From Pseudomonadota bacterium (GTDB lineage: Bacteria; Pseudomonadota; Alphaproteobacteria; Reyranellales; Reyranellaceae), in NCBI GenBank assembly GCA_018242505.1, contig JAFEBU010000025.1:1-64000 (forward strand): a stretch of 64,000 nt of DNA. The letters are read 5' to 3'. Under the pieces are notes generated by a model, which saw nothing but the letters and a program-made list of their open reading frames with translations, was not told the origin of the DNA and ran no database searches. Shown here in pieces: positions 16,025 through 25,201 of this stretch (position 1 is its first letter; each line of letters begins with the position of its first letter). The position numbers and the translations under genes are program-made.

Positions 16025-17780
16025 GCAGGATCGGCCGGCTCCGATGAGTAATCCGCTGTCTCAGATTCGCATGCAGATCATGTGGAATCGCCTGATCGCC
16101 ATCGTCGAGGAGCAGGCGCAGACACTCATCCGCTGCTCCTTCAGCACCACGGTGCGCGAGGCAGGCGACCTGTCCGCCGGTATATTCGATCCGCAGGGCC
16201 GGATGCTGGCGCAGGCCGTCACAGGGACTCCCGGACATGTCAATTCGATGGCGACCGGGGTTCTCCACTTTCTCGATGAATATCCGATCGACACCATGTC
16301 GCCAGGTGACAGCTACTTGACCAACGATCCCTGGCTAACATCGGGCCACTTGCATGATATCACCGTGGTCACGCCAGCGTTCCATCGAGGCAAGCCCGTC
16401 GCCCTCTTCGCGGCGACGATACATGTGGTCGACATCGGCGGACGCGGCCTTGGCACAGACGGTCGGCAGGTCTTTGAGGAAGGGTTCTCGATCCCGATCA
16501 TGCCGCTCGCGCGCAAGGGCACGATGAACGAGGACTTCCTGAAGATTCTGCGTGCCAACAATCGTGAGCCGGTGCAGGTGGAGGGGGATTTGTTCTCCTG
16601 CGCGGCGGCTAGTGAAGATGGCTGCCGCCGTTTGGTCGAGATGATGGAGGAGTTCGGCCTCGCCGATCTCGACGATCTCGGAAACCACATCATCGATACC
16701 TCACGCACGGCCATGCTGCACGCCATTGAGGCCCTGCCGCGCGGAACGTTCCGCAACGAGATAACGATCGATGGCTACGAAGCGCCGGTAACGGTGAAGG
16801 CGGCGATGACGATCTCGGACAGTGGGATTCACGTCGACTATGCCGGCACCTCGGGCCCCAGTCAGTTCGCGATCAACGTCGTCCTCAACTACACTGCGGC
16901 CTACACCTGCTTCGGCGCGCGGTGCTGCATAGCGCCCGACGTTCCGAACAATTACGGCTCTATGTCGACCATCACGGTATCGGCGCCGCCTGATACGATT
17001 CTCAATGTGCAGCGCCCGGCTCCTGTAGCGGCCCGCCATATCGTCGGACACATCACAGCGGACGCGATGATCGGCTGCCTGCACAAGGCCATGGCCGGAG
17101 GGCTGCAGGCGGAGTCTGGCGGAGGATGGAATCCTATGATGCGGGGCTCAGGCTGGTTCGGCAACACGAGTAGGATATGGGAGAATTACCTATTCTATAG
17201 CGGTGGCATGGGTGCGAGACCCAATAAGGACGGTTTGACAACAACACAGTTTCCGTCAGGCGTGCGTATCATTCCGATCGAAGCAGCCGAGGCGATCACG
17301 CCACTTCTTTTCTGGCGCAAGGAGCTGCTTCCTGATTCCGGCGGAGCCGGTAAGTACCGCGGTGGCCTCTCTCAGGTGCTCGAGATTGGTTCCGCGACCG
17401 ACAGTCCGATCTCCGTTCAGGCGATGTTCGACCGTGTCGAGCATCCGGCGCGAGGCCGCAACGGCGGCTTGCCAGGAAAGCCTGGTAAGTTAACGCGCGT
17501 AAAACGCAACACTCTGCTGACCGCCAAAGGACAGCACCAGATTTCGTCCGACGATGCCTTGCGTCTGGAGTTGCCCGGCGGCGGCGGCATCGGCAGCCCC
17601 CTTGAGCGGCGGCCGGAAGCGGTCGTCGAGGATGTCGCTGAGGGCTACGTTACGGCCCAGGCCGCATGCGACATCTACGGCGTGGTTCTCAACGAAGATG
17701 GCACCCTCGATCGGACCGCCACCGCCATGCTCAGATCGGAAATGGTCAAGATTGGGCGGGATGGTCCCGCTACTGCGTAG
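16011..17780 (+). CDS. Hydantoinase/oxoprolinase family protein, subunit B
   Basis: A 589-residue HyuB-type subunit, expected to form the catalytic complex with the HyuA at 13931. Family landmarks are MWNRLIAIVEEQAQTLIRCSFSTTVREAGDLSAGIFD, GTPGHVNSM, GDSYLTNDPW, SGHLHDITVVTPAF, DYAGTSGPSQFAINV and a Gly-rich end LPGGGGIGSPLERRPEAVVEDVAEGYVT. The start at 16011 has GGAG ten bases upstream; an internal ATG at 16044 is possible. It overlaps HyuA and is followed 23 bases later by a class IV aminotransferase, so the product of ring opening may be transaminated next. Confidence 0.92.
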   Translation: MAHIEQDRPAPMSNPLSQIRMQIMWNRLIAIVEEQAQTLIRCSFSTTVREAGDLSAGIFDPQGRMLAQAVTGTPGHVNSMATGVLHFLDEYPIDTMSPGDSYLTNDPWLTSGHLHDITVVTPAFHRGKPVALFAATIHVVDIGGRGLGTDGRQVFEEGFSIPIMPLARKGTMNEDFLKILRANNREPVQVEGDLFSCAAASEDGCRRLVEMMEEFGLADLDDLGNHIIDTSRTAMLHAIEALPRGTFRNEITIDGYEAPVTVKAAMTISDSGIHVDYAGTSGPSQFAINVVLNYTAAYTCFGARCCIAPDVPNNYGSMSTITVSAPPDTILNVQRPAPVAARHIVGHITADAMIGCLHKAMAGGLQAESGGGWNPMMRGSGWFGNTSRIWENYLFYSGGMGARPNKDGLTTTQFPSGVRIIPIEAAEAITPLLFWRKELLPDSGGAGKYRGGLSQVLEIGSATDSPISVQAMFDRVEHPARGRNGGLPGKPGKLTRVKRNTLLTAKGQHQISSDDALRLELPGGGGIGSPLERRPEAVVEDVAEGYVTAQAACDIYGVVLNEDGTLDRTATAMLRSEMVKIGRDGPATA

Positions 17781-17803
17781 TCTTTTGCTGGGAGATGAAA
17801 CGG

Positions 17804-18739
17804 ATGAGCCAGGGCAATGTTATTTGCATGAATGGGACGATGGTGCCCGAGGCCGAGGCCAAAATCCATGTTCTGTCTCCGGCGGCGAAATACGGCGCAA
17901 CAGTGTTCGAGGGAATCTGCGCCTACTGGACTAAAGATCGGCGGCAGATGAACATATTCTGTCTGCCGGAGCACCTGAGACGGTTGCAGGACTCCGTTCG
18001 CATCCTCAGGATCGACTGCAAGATGAGCAACGAGAAGTTGACGGAGGCTGTCGTCAACACAATCGCTGCCAACGGCTATAAGAAGGACGTTCATATCCGT
18101 CTCTCTATCTGGGTGGCAGGAAGCGGACCGATGGAGAGCACTGGTCCTACGGAGTGGATGTGCTACGTGGCCGAACGTCCCGATCGACCTTTCGAGAATC
18201 GCGGTAAAAATGCCGTCATTAGCAGTTGGCGGCGCATCGACGATACGTCGATGCCACCAAGGATTAAGACAGCAGCAAACTACAACAATGGTCGTCTCGC
18301 CCAAATACAGGCCAAGCTGGACGGTTACGATGAGGCACTTCTGCTGGGGCCGGACGGCAAGGTGACCGAAGGAACCGGTGCGTGCTTCTTCATGGTGCGT
18401 AATGGTCGCGTCGTGACCCCGTCTATTACATCCGGCATCCTAGAGAGCGTGACCCGCGCGAGCGTGATAGAGCTTGCCCGAGACGCCGGTTTCATGGTCG
18501 AGGAGCGATCGATCGATAGGACCGAGATCTATACGGCGGAGGAGGCGTTCCTCTGCGGCAGCGCCTACGAGGTCATGCCTATCGTATCGGTCGACCGCAG
18601 CCCTGTTGGCACCGGTAAGATCGGCCCCAAGACGCGGACAATCTGGGAAAGCTACAGTGCTGCGGTCCGAGGTGCGATCGAGTCGAGACGTGGGTGGCTT
18701 ACGCCTGTGGAGGGCGTAAAGGCCCTGGCCGCGGAGTGA
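17804..18739 (+). CDS. Class IV (branched-chain type) PLP aminotransferase
   Basis: A 311-residue fold-type IV aminotransferase related to IlvE, D-amino acid aminotransferase and (R)-selective amine transaminases. It opens with MNGTMVPEAEAKIHVLSPAAKYGATVFEGICAYW, keeps the likely Schiff-base Lys in PPRIKTAANYNNGRLAQ, the LLLGPDGKVTEGTGACFFMV cofactor phosphate region and SITSGILESVTR. The length is normal for the family. The start at 17804 was chosen because the upstream ATG at 17795 lies too close to the GGGAG. It sits in the HyuA/HyuB operon, so it probably handles the amino acid made there and is not the housekeeping IlvE. Substrate and stereochemistry cannot be told by eye. Confidence 0.88.
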   Translation: MSQGNVICMNGTMVPEAEAKIHVLSPAAKYGATVFEGICAYWTKDRRQMNIFCLPEHLRRLQDSVRILRIDCKMSNEKLTEAVVNTIAANGYKKDVHIRLSIWVAGSGPMESTGPTEWMCYVAERPDRPFENRGKNAVISSWRRIDDTSMPPRIKTAANYNNGRLAQIQAKLDGYDEALLLGPDGKVTEGTGACFFMVRNGRVVTPSITSGILESVTRASVIELARDAGFMVEERSIDRTEIYTAEEAFLCGSAYEVMPIVSVDRSPVGTGKIGPKTRTIWESYSAAVRGAIESRRGWLTPVEGVKALAAE

Positions 18740-18800
18740 ACTGTGGGACGGGCGGTACGCGCGATTTGTCGTCATATACCCATCGCGTTGTTCGGAAACG

Positions 18801-19949
18801 ATGTATTCCATGACCAAAGCCGAGACGCCACTCTTTGACCCTTCCGATTTCAGGATCGAGCCTGACATCTGCCATGTCTGTGCTGCGGGTGAGACGGCTT
18901 TCCTGCGCCGGCACGATCAGGCGGTGCAAGTCTACGCACGGGATAAGAGCGCGGGGGTGCGAGGTCGGCTTGCTCAGGACGCAAAGGTCGAGCAGGCACG
19001 CGATCTAGTCGCCCGTTTGTGGTGTGTGAAGGCGCGCGACATTGGCTTCGTGTCGAACGTTGCTGAAGGCATGTCGATGCTTGCGGAGAGCATGACGTGG
19101 CGTAAGGGCGACAATATCTGCTTCGTTGCGTATGAATATCCATCTGTCGTGGCACCGTTCGTGACGCACCGGCCGATGGCCGAAGTTAGGCTGGCCGATT
19201 CATGCAGCCTCGAGGCTATTGCCACTCATATCGATGAGCGTACGCGGCTGATTGCGGTTAGCCATGTATCCTACCTTTCCGGTGCACGCGCCGACCTCGT
19301 TGAGTTGAGGCGCCTTGCAGACAAAGTCGGTGCAATTCTTGCGGTCGATTTCAGCCAGGCATCGGGTTATCTCCCGACAGATGCATCCGTTGCCGACTTC
19401 GCTTTTTCTGCCTGCTACAAGTGGTTGCTCGGGACCACCGGAGTCGCCATTGCCTATTGGAATTCGAGGCGCCAGCCAGAATGGGCGCCGACGACGGCGG
19501 GATGGTATTCGATCGACGCGGGCCCGAGGCCTCATTACGGGGGGGACCTGAAGCTCAAAGATGACGCAATGCGCTTCACGCGCGGCAATCCGGCTCACGC
19601 ACCGCTTTACGTGCTTGCTGAGGCCCTGACCTATCTAGGACAGTTTTCGATGTCCGATGTGGAGTGTCATGTTCAGGCCATGACAGTCGAACTGCTTCGT
19701 GGTTTGCGGTTGCTCGGAATTTCGACGATTACGCCGGGGGATCCAGCCCAGCATGGTGCCAGCGTCTGCATCCAAACCGAGCTAGCAGCAACCATCGTCG
19801 AGGCTTTGTACGAGGTCGGCATCTACGCCTGGAACGGCCGGGGCCGCGTGCGTTTCAGCTTTCATGGCTACAACCGGATGCAGGACGTCGATCGCATCTT
19901 GACATGGCTTGGCCGGCACGGGGCCCGTCTGTTGCCTAGGCCCATGTAG
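18801..19949 (+). CDS. Class V aminotransferase-fold PLP enzyme
   Basis: A 382-residue PLP enzyme of the class V group (cysteine desulfurase/kynureninase/isopenicillin epimerase relatives). The cofactor Asp is in LAVDFSQASGYLP and the Schiff-base Lys in FSACYKWLLGTTG. The C-terminal GRGRVRFSFHGYNRMQDVDRIL is typical of small-domain ends in the group. No catalytic Cys loop of IscS/SufS type is visible, so desulfurase activity is unlikely. It follows the class IV aminotransferase by 61 bases and is probably the last gene of the HyuA/HyuB operon. The start may be 18801 or the ATG at 18810. Confidence 0.85.
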   Translation: MYSMTKAETPLFDPSDFRIEPDICHVCAAGETAFLRRHDQAVQVYARDKSAGVRGRLAQDAKVEQARDLVARLWCVKARDIGFVSNVAEGMSMLAESMTWRKGDNICFVAYEYPSVVAPFVTHRPMAEVRLADSCSLEAIATHIDERTRLIAVSHVSYLSGARADLVELRRLADKVGAILAVDFSQASGYLPTDASVADFAFSACYKWLLGTTGVAIAYWNSRRQPEWAPTTAGWYSIDAGPRPHYGGDLKLKDDAMRFTRGNPAHAPLYVLAEALTYLGQFSMSDVECHVQAMTVELLRGLRLLGISTITPGDPAQHGASVCIQTELAATIVEALYEVGIYAWNGRGRVRFSFHGYNRMQDVDRILTWLGRHGARLLPRPM

Positions 19950-20414
19950 CCGCTGCAATAACGCCAATCCGTCTGGAAGCATTCCACGACTAACCGCGAG
20001 AAACTCGACGCCACCGATGTGAATGCGGCCCGGAAAGAAATTATCATGTGCAACAGAGCCAGGTTGTAGACTTACGCGGGAACACAGTGGTGGTGGGAGT
20101 TCAACGAGCAGGACGATCCTTCAGCAGCTTACGATATTCGCTCGCTCGCAGGCGGCGCTCTACCTCGAACTGAAGCGTGAACCACCAGACGTTCCGTTAG
20201 ACAATTGGCGCAATATCGATGCGATTTAGACGTTTCTGAACCAATGTAAGTGTCTGCTTTTGAAGAAAAACGCTGCATCTGAAAATCGCAGTGTTGGTGG
20301 TTCGATCCCGCCCCTGGCACCATCGCCCTCCGCGCGGCCACTCCCTTACATCGTCACTCCTATGCGCTGCGGTCCGTAGACCATTGAAAGAGCCCAAGAG
20401 CAGGCCGGACATGG
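19950..20414. other. Intergenic gap with tRNA-derived scar
   Basis: About 465 bases between the class V enzyme (plus) and the PepSY gene (minus, ending here). No protein family is seen. The only recognisable element is the tRNA-Phe 3' fragment at 20274-20322; the sequence before it (19950-20270) is less GC-rich than its surroundings and looks non-coding. The rest, 20323-20414, holds nothing I can name. Confidence 0.5.
20274..20322 (+). repeat. tRNA-Phe(GAA) 3'-half fragment, candidate attachment-site scar
   Basis: From the anticodon loop onward the sequence follows an alphaproteobacterial tRNA-Phe: CTGAAAA (anticodon GAA, 20279-20285), TCGCA stem, a five-base variable loop, the T-arm GGTGG-TTCGATC-CCGCC, then acceptor bases and CCA ending at 20322. 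The 5' half (D-arm and 5' acceptor strand) is missing. The 5' side of the anticodon stem no longer pairs fully (TGCAT instead of TGCGA), and the acceptor is one base short. It cannot be a working tRNA. A 3' fragment of a tRNA gene is what integration at a tRNA attachment site leaves at the far end of the inserted element. Confidence 0.7.
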
Positions 20415-22067
20415 TCATTCGGCCGGGACAGCGGCCGGCTTATGCGGCGGTGTGGCGGGGCCGGCCTTGCGGATGGACCAGATGCTGTCGGCCGGGCCGT
20501 GCTTGATGCGCCGCGCGGTGGCGATCGCCATCCAAGCGAAGCAGAGCGCACCGATGAAAGCGACGACATCGACGCCGATCGTCGCGGCGCTGCCATACGC
20601 CCACATGCCGAGTGCCGGGAACAGCAGCGCCGCCAGCGTGGTCAGCGGGATCGCTATTGTCGCGACGGTACACAGCCACAGCAGATGCACCGCCGAGCGC
20701 GCCGCGCCGCAGGCGAAGGCCCAGGCGATGGAGGCGAAGAACACCGCGTAGTAGATGATTTCGTGCCAGTGATTGAGATCGGCGATGCGGCCATGCAGCC
20801 ATTTGGCCGCAACGATGGTGAGCGACAGACCCGCGACGCAGCCGAGGCACACGCCCACCGTTCCGCTCCCCAAGAGGCGCGTCGAACGCGATTGCTCGAC
20901 CTCGCCGCCCTTGCGCGCTCTTTTACGTCGTGTCTCGATCCATAGCAGGTTGCCCGAATAGAACAGCCATGCCCCGGAAAATCCGAGGAAGAAATAGGCC
21001 CATCTAATCGTGATCCCGCCATATTCCCCGGTATGTAGGGCGTAGAACACTGTCGAGGCTCGCCGGTCCGGGTCTTGGCGCGATGCAATGTTATCCTTGA
21101 TGAGCTTGCCGGTCACGGCGCTGAGGATGACGCCTCCAAAGCTGGTATCGCCAACATAGCCGCGCTCGGCTCCGACGAATTTCACGGCAGCGGCTTTGTC
21201 TCCGAAATTCTTGAAGACCATGACCTTGGGTTCAAAGTCGGGCACCTGATCATTCAGACGCAGGAGCAACTGCGCGGGCGGCATCATTACACCCGCTTCC
21301 CCCGTCGGCCTTGGCGCGGCATAGTGCTCGAAGAAGTCGCGTTTCATCACGATCTTTTGCTTGCCGCCGAAGATCACGCTCTCTTGCGCGGACCAGAGCG
21401 GACCGCCGAACCCCCAAGCTGTTGCGGTCACCGCAATCACAAGATGAAACGGGAGTGCTGTGATCCCCACGACATTGTGCGCGTCCAGCCACATGCGCTT
21501 GAGGTTATGGCCGACACGCAGTGCCAGGAAATCTTTGGTGAGCGACGGAAGCAGAACGATCACGCCGGCGATCAGCGCCACGCCGTAGAGCAGCGAGATC
21601 ACCCCCATGAAATACGATCCCCACGGAAGTGGGATACCGACGCGCATGTGGATTCTATTGATGAACTCCGCCAGTTCGGACGGCTCCTCTTGCTTCGCCA
21701 GCAATGTGCCATCAGGCTTGAGCGTCGCCCACCAATGGACGTGCTCATGGGGCTGGCCTGCTTGATGCGGGACGTCTTCTTTCCACGTCACCCGCGCAGG
21801 CTCGTTCTCGTGTCCCCGCAGATGCAGCGTGATGCCTTCCTCCCGTGCTTCAGGATGGGCGGCGGCTACCAATTCGAGGAGACGGGGCGCATCGTCCAAA
21901 GGAACCGCTGCCACACCCACGGCGGGCGGCGACGCCCAGCGCGCGATCGGCTCCTGAAACATGGTGAGCGCGCCCGCGTAGAAGGCGATGAACAGCGCAA
22001 AGCCGCAACTAATGCCAATCCAGTGATGGATGGCCTTGTAGAGCTTGACGATGTCGGCGCGGATCAT
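20415..22067 (-). CDS. PepSY-associated membrane protein of iron uptake operon
   Basis: A 550-residue inner-membrane protein of the PepSY_TM (PiuB-like) family. The N-terminal helix YKAIHHWIGISCGFALFIAFYAGAL is typical, as are the periplasmic segment, DFLALRVGHNLKRMWLDAHNVVGI, HTGEYGGITIRWAYFFLGFSGAWLFYSGNLLW and several C-terminal helices. Family members accompany TonB-dependent siderophore receptors and are thought to help release or reduce iron at the inner membrane. The start at 22067 was chosen because it begins the conserved helix; an ATG at 22103 is possible. It is the last gene of the minus-strand module: receptor, DUF3325-like, DUF3649-like, PepSY. Confidence 0.88.
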   Translation of the reverse strand: MIRADIVKLYKAIHHWIGISCGFALFIAFYAGALTMFQEPIARWASPPAVGVAAVPLDDAPRLLELVAAAHPEAREEGITLHLRGHENEPARVTWKEDVPHQAGQPHEHVHWWATLKPDGTLLAKQEEPSELAEFINRIHMRVGIPLPWGSYFMGVISLLYGVALIAGVIVLLPSLTKDFLALRVGHNLKRMWLDAHNVVGITALPFHLVIAVTATAWGFGGPLWSAQESVIFGGKQKIVMKRDFFEHYAAPRPTGEAGVMMPPAQLLLRLNDQVPDFEPKVMVFKNFGDKAAAVKFVGAERGYVGDTSFGGVILSAVTGKLIKDNIASRQDPDRRASTVFYALHTGEYGGITIRWAYFFLGFSGAWLFYSGNLLWIETRRKRARKGGEVEQSRSTRLLGSGTVGVCLGCVAGLSLTIVAAKWLHGRIADLNHWHEIIYYAVFFASIAWAFACGAARSAVHLLWLCTVATIAIPLTTLAALLFPALGMWAYGSAATIGVDVVAFIGALCFAWMAIATARRIKHGPADSIWSIRKAGPATPPHKPAAVPAE

Positions 22068-22074
22068 ACTGCCC

Positions 22075-22368
22075 TCAAGCGAAGAAATAGAAGCGGCAGG
22101 CAAACAGCGCCGCGAAGGCGATCAGGTTCGCCGCGCCGAGCCATGCCCAGGCCGCGCGACCGCTGCGAAACAGGAAGCAGAAGCCGAACACCGCGATCCA
22201 AACGAACGCTTCCAGGTGCCGCATCAGCGAGTAGCGTCCAGTCGGGGCGTCTATGCCACCCGGGCCCAGGTAGGCATAGAGACCGACCAGCGAGAGCGCC
22301 AAGCCGAAACCGAGGATTGCGCCGGCGCTGGCCTTGCCCCACCAGTCAGGACGAATATCTCCCGCCAT
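22075..22368 (-). CDS. Small membrane protein, DUF3649-like (iron uptake operon)
   Basis: A 97-residue protein with about three hydrophobic segments (ASAGAILGFGLALSLVGLYAYL, AFVWIAVFGFCFLF, AWLGAANLIAFAALFACRF). Position and size match the DUF3649 proteins that lie between TonB receptors and PepSY proteins in many proteobacterial iron operons. The start at 22368 has GGAGG seven bases upstream. It is separated from PepSY by 7 bases. Its role is unknown; an iron-related membrane function is inferred from the neighbours. Confidence 0.8.
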   Translation of the reverse strand: MAGDIRPDWWGKASAGAILGFGLALSLVGLYAYLGPGGIDAPTGRYSLMRHLEAFVWIAVFGFCFLFRSGRAAWAWLGAANLIAFAALFACRFYFFA

Positions 22369-22369
22369 G

Positions 22370-22633
22370 TCAGTTCCTCCGCCAGACGCCGCGAAGCGCG
22401 GCGGAGTAAGGAAAGGCGGACAGACATACCATCGCCACATGCAGCGTCACGAACACGCCGGCCAGCGGATGCAGCGCCGCGATCCATGAGGCAAGACCGG
22501 CGATCAGCAGAAGGCTTCCCACCGCCAGCAGCGGCCGCCGCGGTGGAACCAGCGACAGCCATTTCTGGTTGGGGCTGGCAAGATAGAGGCATGCACAGCC
22601 GAGCATGGTCAGCGTCAATGCCAGAGTCACCAC
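22370..22633 (-). CDS. Small membrane protein, DUF3325-like (iron uptake operon)
   Basis: An 87-residue protein with three predicted membrane helices. It contains LYLASPNQKWL, a pattern seen in DUF3325 proteins, which usually follow a TonB-dependent receptor and precede DUF3649 and PepSY genes. The order is the same here: receptor stop at 22640, this gene 6 bases later, then DUF3649. The family has no established activity. An accessory role in metal handling at the inner membrane is inference. Confidence 0.8.
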   Translation of the reverse strand: MVTLALTLTMLGCACLYLASPNQKWLSLVPPRRPLLAVGSLLLIAGLASWIAALHPLAGVFVTLHVAMVCLSAFPYSAALRGVWRRN

Positions 22634-22639
22634 GAGGAC

Positions 22640-25126
22640 TCACCATCGGTAGATCATAGTTGCAATGGCGGTCCGCCCCGTTCCGTACAAACACCCGGTT
22701 TCGCCGGTACACGTTACTCTGCGGTCATCGGTCACGTTTGTGACATTCACGCGCAGGTTCACGCCGGTCAGACGGGGATTTTTGATGCCAAAATCATAGG
22801 ACGCGGCAAGGTCGAACTGCGTCGACGCCGGTGTTGCAAATAGGTTGGCCCCGTCACCATAAAGATCTCCGAGGTAACGAACGCCGGCTCCCAAGGACAG
22901 TCCACCGGGACTTGTACCTTCGTCGAAGGTATAATTGGCCCAGATCGATGCCTGATGCTTCGGCGTAAAAGGCAGCTGTTTGCCAAGCCAAGAATAGGCG
23001 ACACCCTGAAACGTGGTTGTGTTGTTGCTCTTTGTGACCTCGGACTCGCTGTAGGTGTAAGCGCCGGTCACGTCCAACTTGTCAAAGAGCTTAGCCTTCA
23101 CTTCAAACTCGATACCTCTGATCCGGGCCTCGCCGCTTTGCACCTGAAAGAAGGGATTGTTCGGATCGGTCGTTGTAATATTGGTACGAGTGACGTCGAA
23201 TGCAGAAAGTGCAGCGTAGATCGGGGTCCCTCCAGGTTGATATTTGATGCCGGCCTCAACCTGCCTGGCGCGACTGGGCTCGAACGGCTCGCCGGCTGAG
23301 TTCGTGCCAATGACCGGATAGTAGCTATTCGAGTAACTTACGTAGGGCGACCATCCGCTGTCGAAGAGATAGTTCAACCCGATGCGGCCGGAGAATGCGC
23401 CGTCATTGCGGTCCGTCGCTACGTAAGTCAGCCGATTGTAGGTATCGGTGCTGACCCAATCCTGGCGTCCGGACAGTGTCAGCAGCCATTTGTCGAAGCG
23501 AATCTGATCCTGGAGGTAAATACCAACTTGCGCAAGAACTTGGCGACTATCGCTGGTTGTCCTCCATCCAAGCGGGCTGAATCCATTATAGACCGGAGCC
23601 CAGGCGTTTATCGCCGGTGGGGTATTCGTGGTAAAGCGGAGCAGATAATCATTCTGGAAGCGCCGATAATCCACGCCGGCAAGAATATTGTGAGTCAACG
23701 GCCCTGTGTCGGCTTTGATATTCAATTGATTATCGACAGAGAACGTTTTCCCACTATTCGTGAACTCTTGGTCGGATCTCGACATCAATATCTGCGCGCT
23801 GTTCACCCAACCGCGCGGGGTAATGCCGGGGTTGTCGGTATTTGCGAACGCATATTGCAGATTTTGCTTGAATGAAACTGCTTCATTGAAGCGGTGCTTC
23901 AACTCATAGCCAATCGTCGCCGCCTCGCGCGTGAAGCCATTTGATCCCGCCTCTCCAAGATATCTATTCGGCGGAATGTAACCGTTTACAGATGGCCAGA
24001 GCGATCCGTACACGGGAAGAAAATGAGAGGCAGCGCCATCATCAACCTTCTGGTAGGAGGACAGAAAGGTGAATGAGGTGTCGGCGGTCGGCCGCCATGT
24101 AAAGCTTGGTGCAATATAAAGACGCTTATCGTGCTGACCGTCGACAGGCATATCGGCCAATCTGCCAAGACCGGTGAGCCGGTAAAGCAGAGTTCCATCC
24201 TTCGTCACTGGACCGCCTACATCGAAAGCGACCTCTCCTCGAGCGGGTGAGCCTGTCTGAAGCTGAATCTCGTGGAATGGTGTCTCGGTCGGCCTCTTGC
24301 TGATGAGGTTCAGAATCCCACCGGCAGGCACCTGACCGTAAAGAGCGCCCGCCGAGCCACGCAGAACCTCGATCCGCTCCAGCCCATAGGGTTCGATATT
24401 GGGTATACCATGACCGGTGCCGGAGTACCCCGAAGGCAGTAACAATCCGTTCAGATAGGTGTCCGGCACGAAGCCCCGCACCATCATCGAGTCGTATCTG
24501 ACGTCTGCACCGGCAGTTTCAGTAATTACGCTGGGCGTGCCGCGGACCGCGTCCATGACACTCTGAGAACCTTTCTCCTCGATCTCTTTGCGGGTAACGA
24601 CCGAGATCGATGCTGGCGTTTCCCGAAGCGGCGTGTCGGTCTTCGTGCCGGTGGCGCTTCGTGTCGCCACTATACCGTTGACTGGTCCCCAGGCGTCTTC
24701 GCCTTGCCCCTCGACGCGGACCGGCCCGAGCTGGATGGTGTTCGGGCCGCCGGTGGCCGACAATTTCTCCACCGACACCATCGAGCCGTTGAGGCGATAG
24801 GCGAGCCCTGACCCTGAAAGGAGGGTGGTCAGCGCCTGCTGCCAGGTCATGACCCCCTTGACCGGCGCGCTGCGCAGGTTCTGGACGAGGCTGGTCTCGG
24901 CCGTCGCCTGCAAGCCCGCCTGGTGGCCGAACTGGATCAGCGCATCGGCGAGCGGCTGGGCGGGAATGTCGAAGCCGCGCACGCCGGGCTGAACCGTCGC
25001 CGGCGACGCCGACTGCGCAAAGACCGGCAGGCCGGGGACCACGGCCAGCGCCGTCGTCGTCATCATCAGCGCCGCCAGAAAACGACCGCGGCGCCCGGCG
25101 CCGGCAGCGGAAAGCGCATGCGACAT
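22640..25126 (-). CDS. TonB-dependent siderophore receptor with STN signalling domain (module 1)
   Basis: An 828-residue FecA/FpvA-type outer-membrane receptor. Parts in order: signal peptide ending near PVFAQ; an STN domain (FDIPAQPLADALIQFGHQAG through LNGSMVSVEK) that signals to FecR; a plug beginning TPASISVVTRKEIEEKGSQSV with YGLERIEVLRGSAGALYG; then a 22-strand barrel ending in aromatic MIYRW. The start at 25126 was chosen because a G-rich ribosome-binding site precedes it. The STN domain, with FecR and an ECF sigma gene immediately upstream on the same strand, makes this a complete surface-signalling system. The siderophore is not identifiable. A promoter-like motif at 25202-25230 matches the one before the second receptor. 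Confidence 0.93.
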   Translation of the reverse strand: MSHALSAAGAGRRGRFLAALMMTTTALAVVPGLPVFAQSASPATVQPGVRGFDIPAQPLADALIQFGHQAGLQATAETSLVQNLRSAPVKGVMTWQQALTTLLSGSGLAYRLNGSMVSVEKLSATGGPNTIQLGPVRVEGQGEDAWGPVNGIVATRSATGTKTDTPLRETPASISVVTRKEIEEKGSQSVMDAVRGTPSVITETAGADVRYDSMMVRGFVPDTYLNGLLLPSGYSGTGHGIPNIEPYGLERIEVLRGSAGALYGQVPAGGILNLISKRPTETPFHEIQLQTGSPARGEVAFDVGGPVTKDGTLLYRLTGLGRLADMPVDGQHDKRLYIAPSFTWRPTADTSFTFLSSYQKVDDGAASHFLPVYGSLWPSVNGYIPPNRYLGEAGSNGFTREAATIGYELKHRFNEAVSFKQNLQYAFANTDNPGITPRGWVNSAQILMSRSDQEFTNSGKTFSVDNQLNIKADTGPLTHNILAGVDYRRFQNDYLLRFTTNTPPAINAWAPVYNGFSPLGWRTTSDSRQVLAQVGIYLQDQIRFDKWLLTLSGRQDWVSTDTYNRLTYVATDRNDGAFSGRIGLNYLFDSGWSPYVSYSNSYYPVIGTNSAGEPFEPSRARQVEAGIKYQPGGTPIYAALSAFDVTRTNITTTDPNNPFFQVQSGEARIRGIEFEVKAKLFDKLDVTGAYTYSESEVTKSNNTTTFQGVAYSWLGKQLPFTPKHQASIWANYTFDEGTSPGGLSLGAGVRYLGDLYGDGANLFATPASTQFDLAASYDFGIKNPRLTGVNLRVNVTNVTDDRRVTCTGETGCLYGTGRTAIATMIYRW

Positions 25127-25201
25127 TGTCGAAATCCCCCGATCCATAAGTCAATGTCCGGGTGCCGTTAATGCGAGTGCGTCGCATCCTCACCCCTTAT
25201 T

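Noticed and set aside
20236..20322. An intact tRNA-Phe gene
   Set aside because: Only the anticodon loop to CCA is present. No D-arm or 5' acceptor strand precedes it and the acceptor is one base short.
20060..20322. A tmRNA gene ending in the tRNA-like 3' part
   Set aside because: The T-arm and CCA could suggest it, but no tag-peptide frame or matching 5' acceptor strand is found, and the anticodon loop matches tRNA-Phe instead.
21075..22409. Long plus-strand frame of 444 codons
   Set aside because: It lies antisense to the PepSY and DUF3649-like genes, is rich in Arg, His and Gly without any family pattern, and is a by-product of GC-rich third positions.
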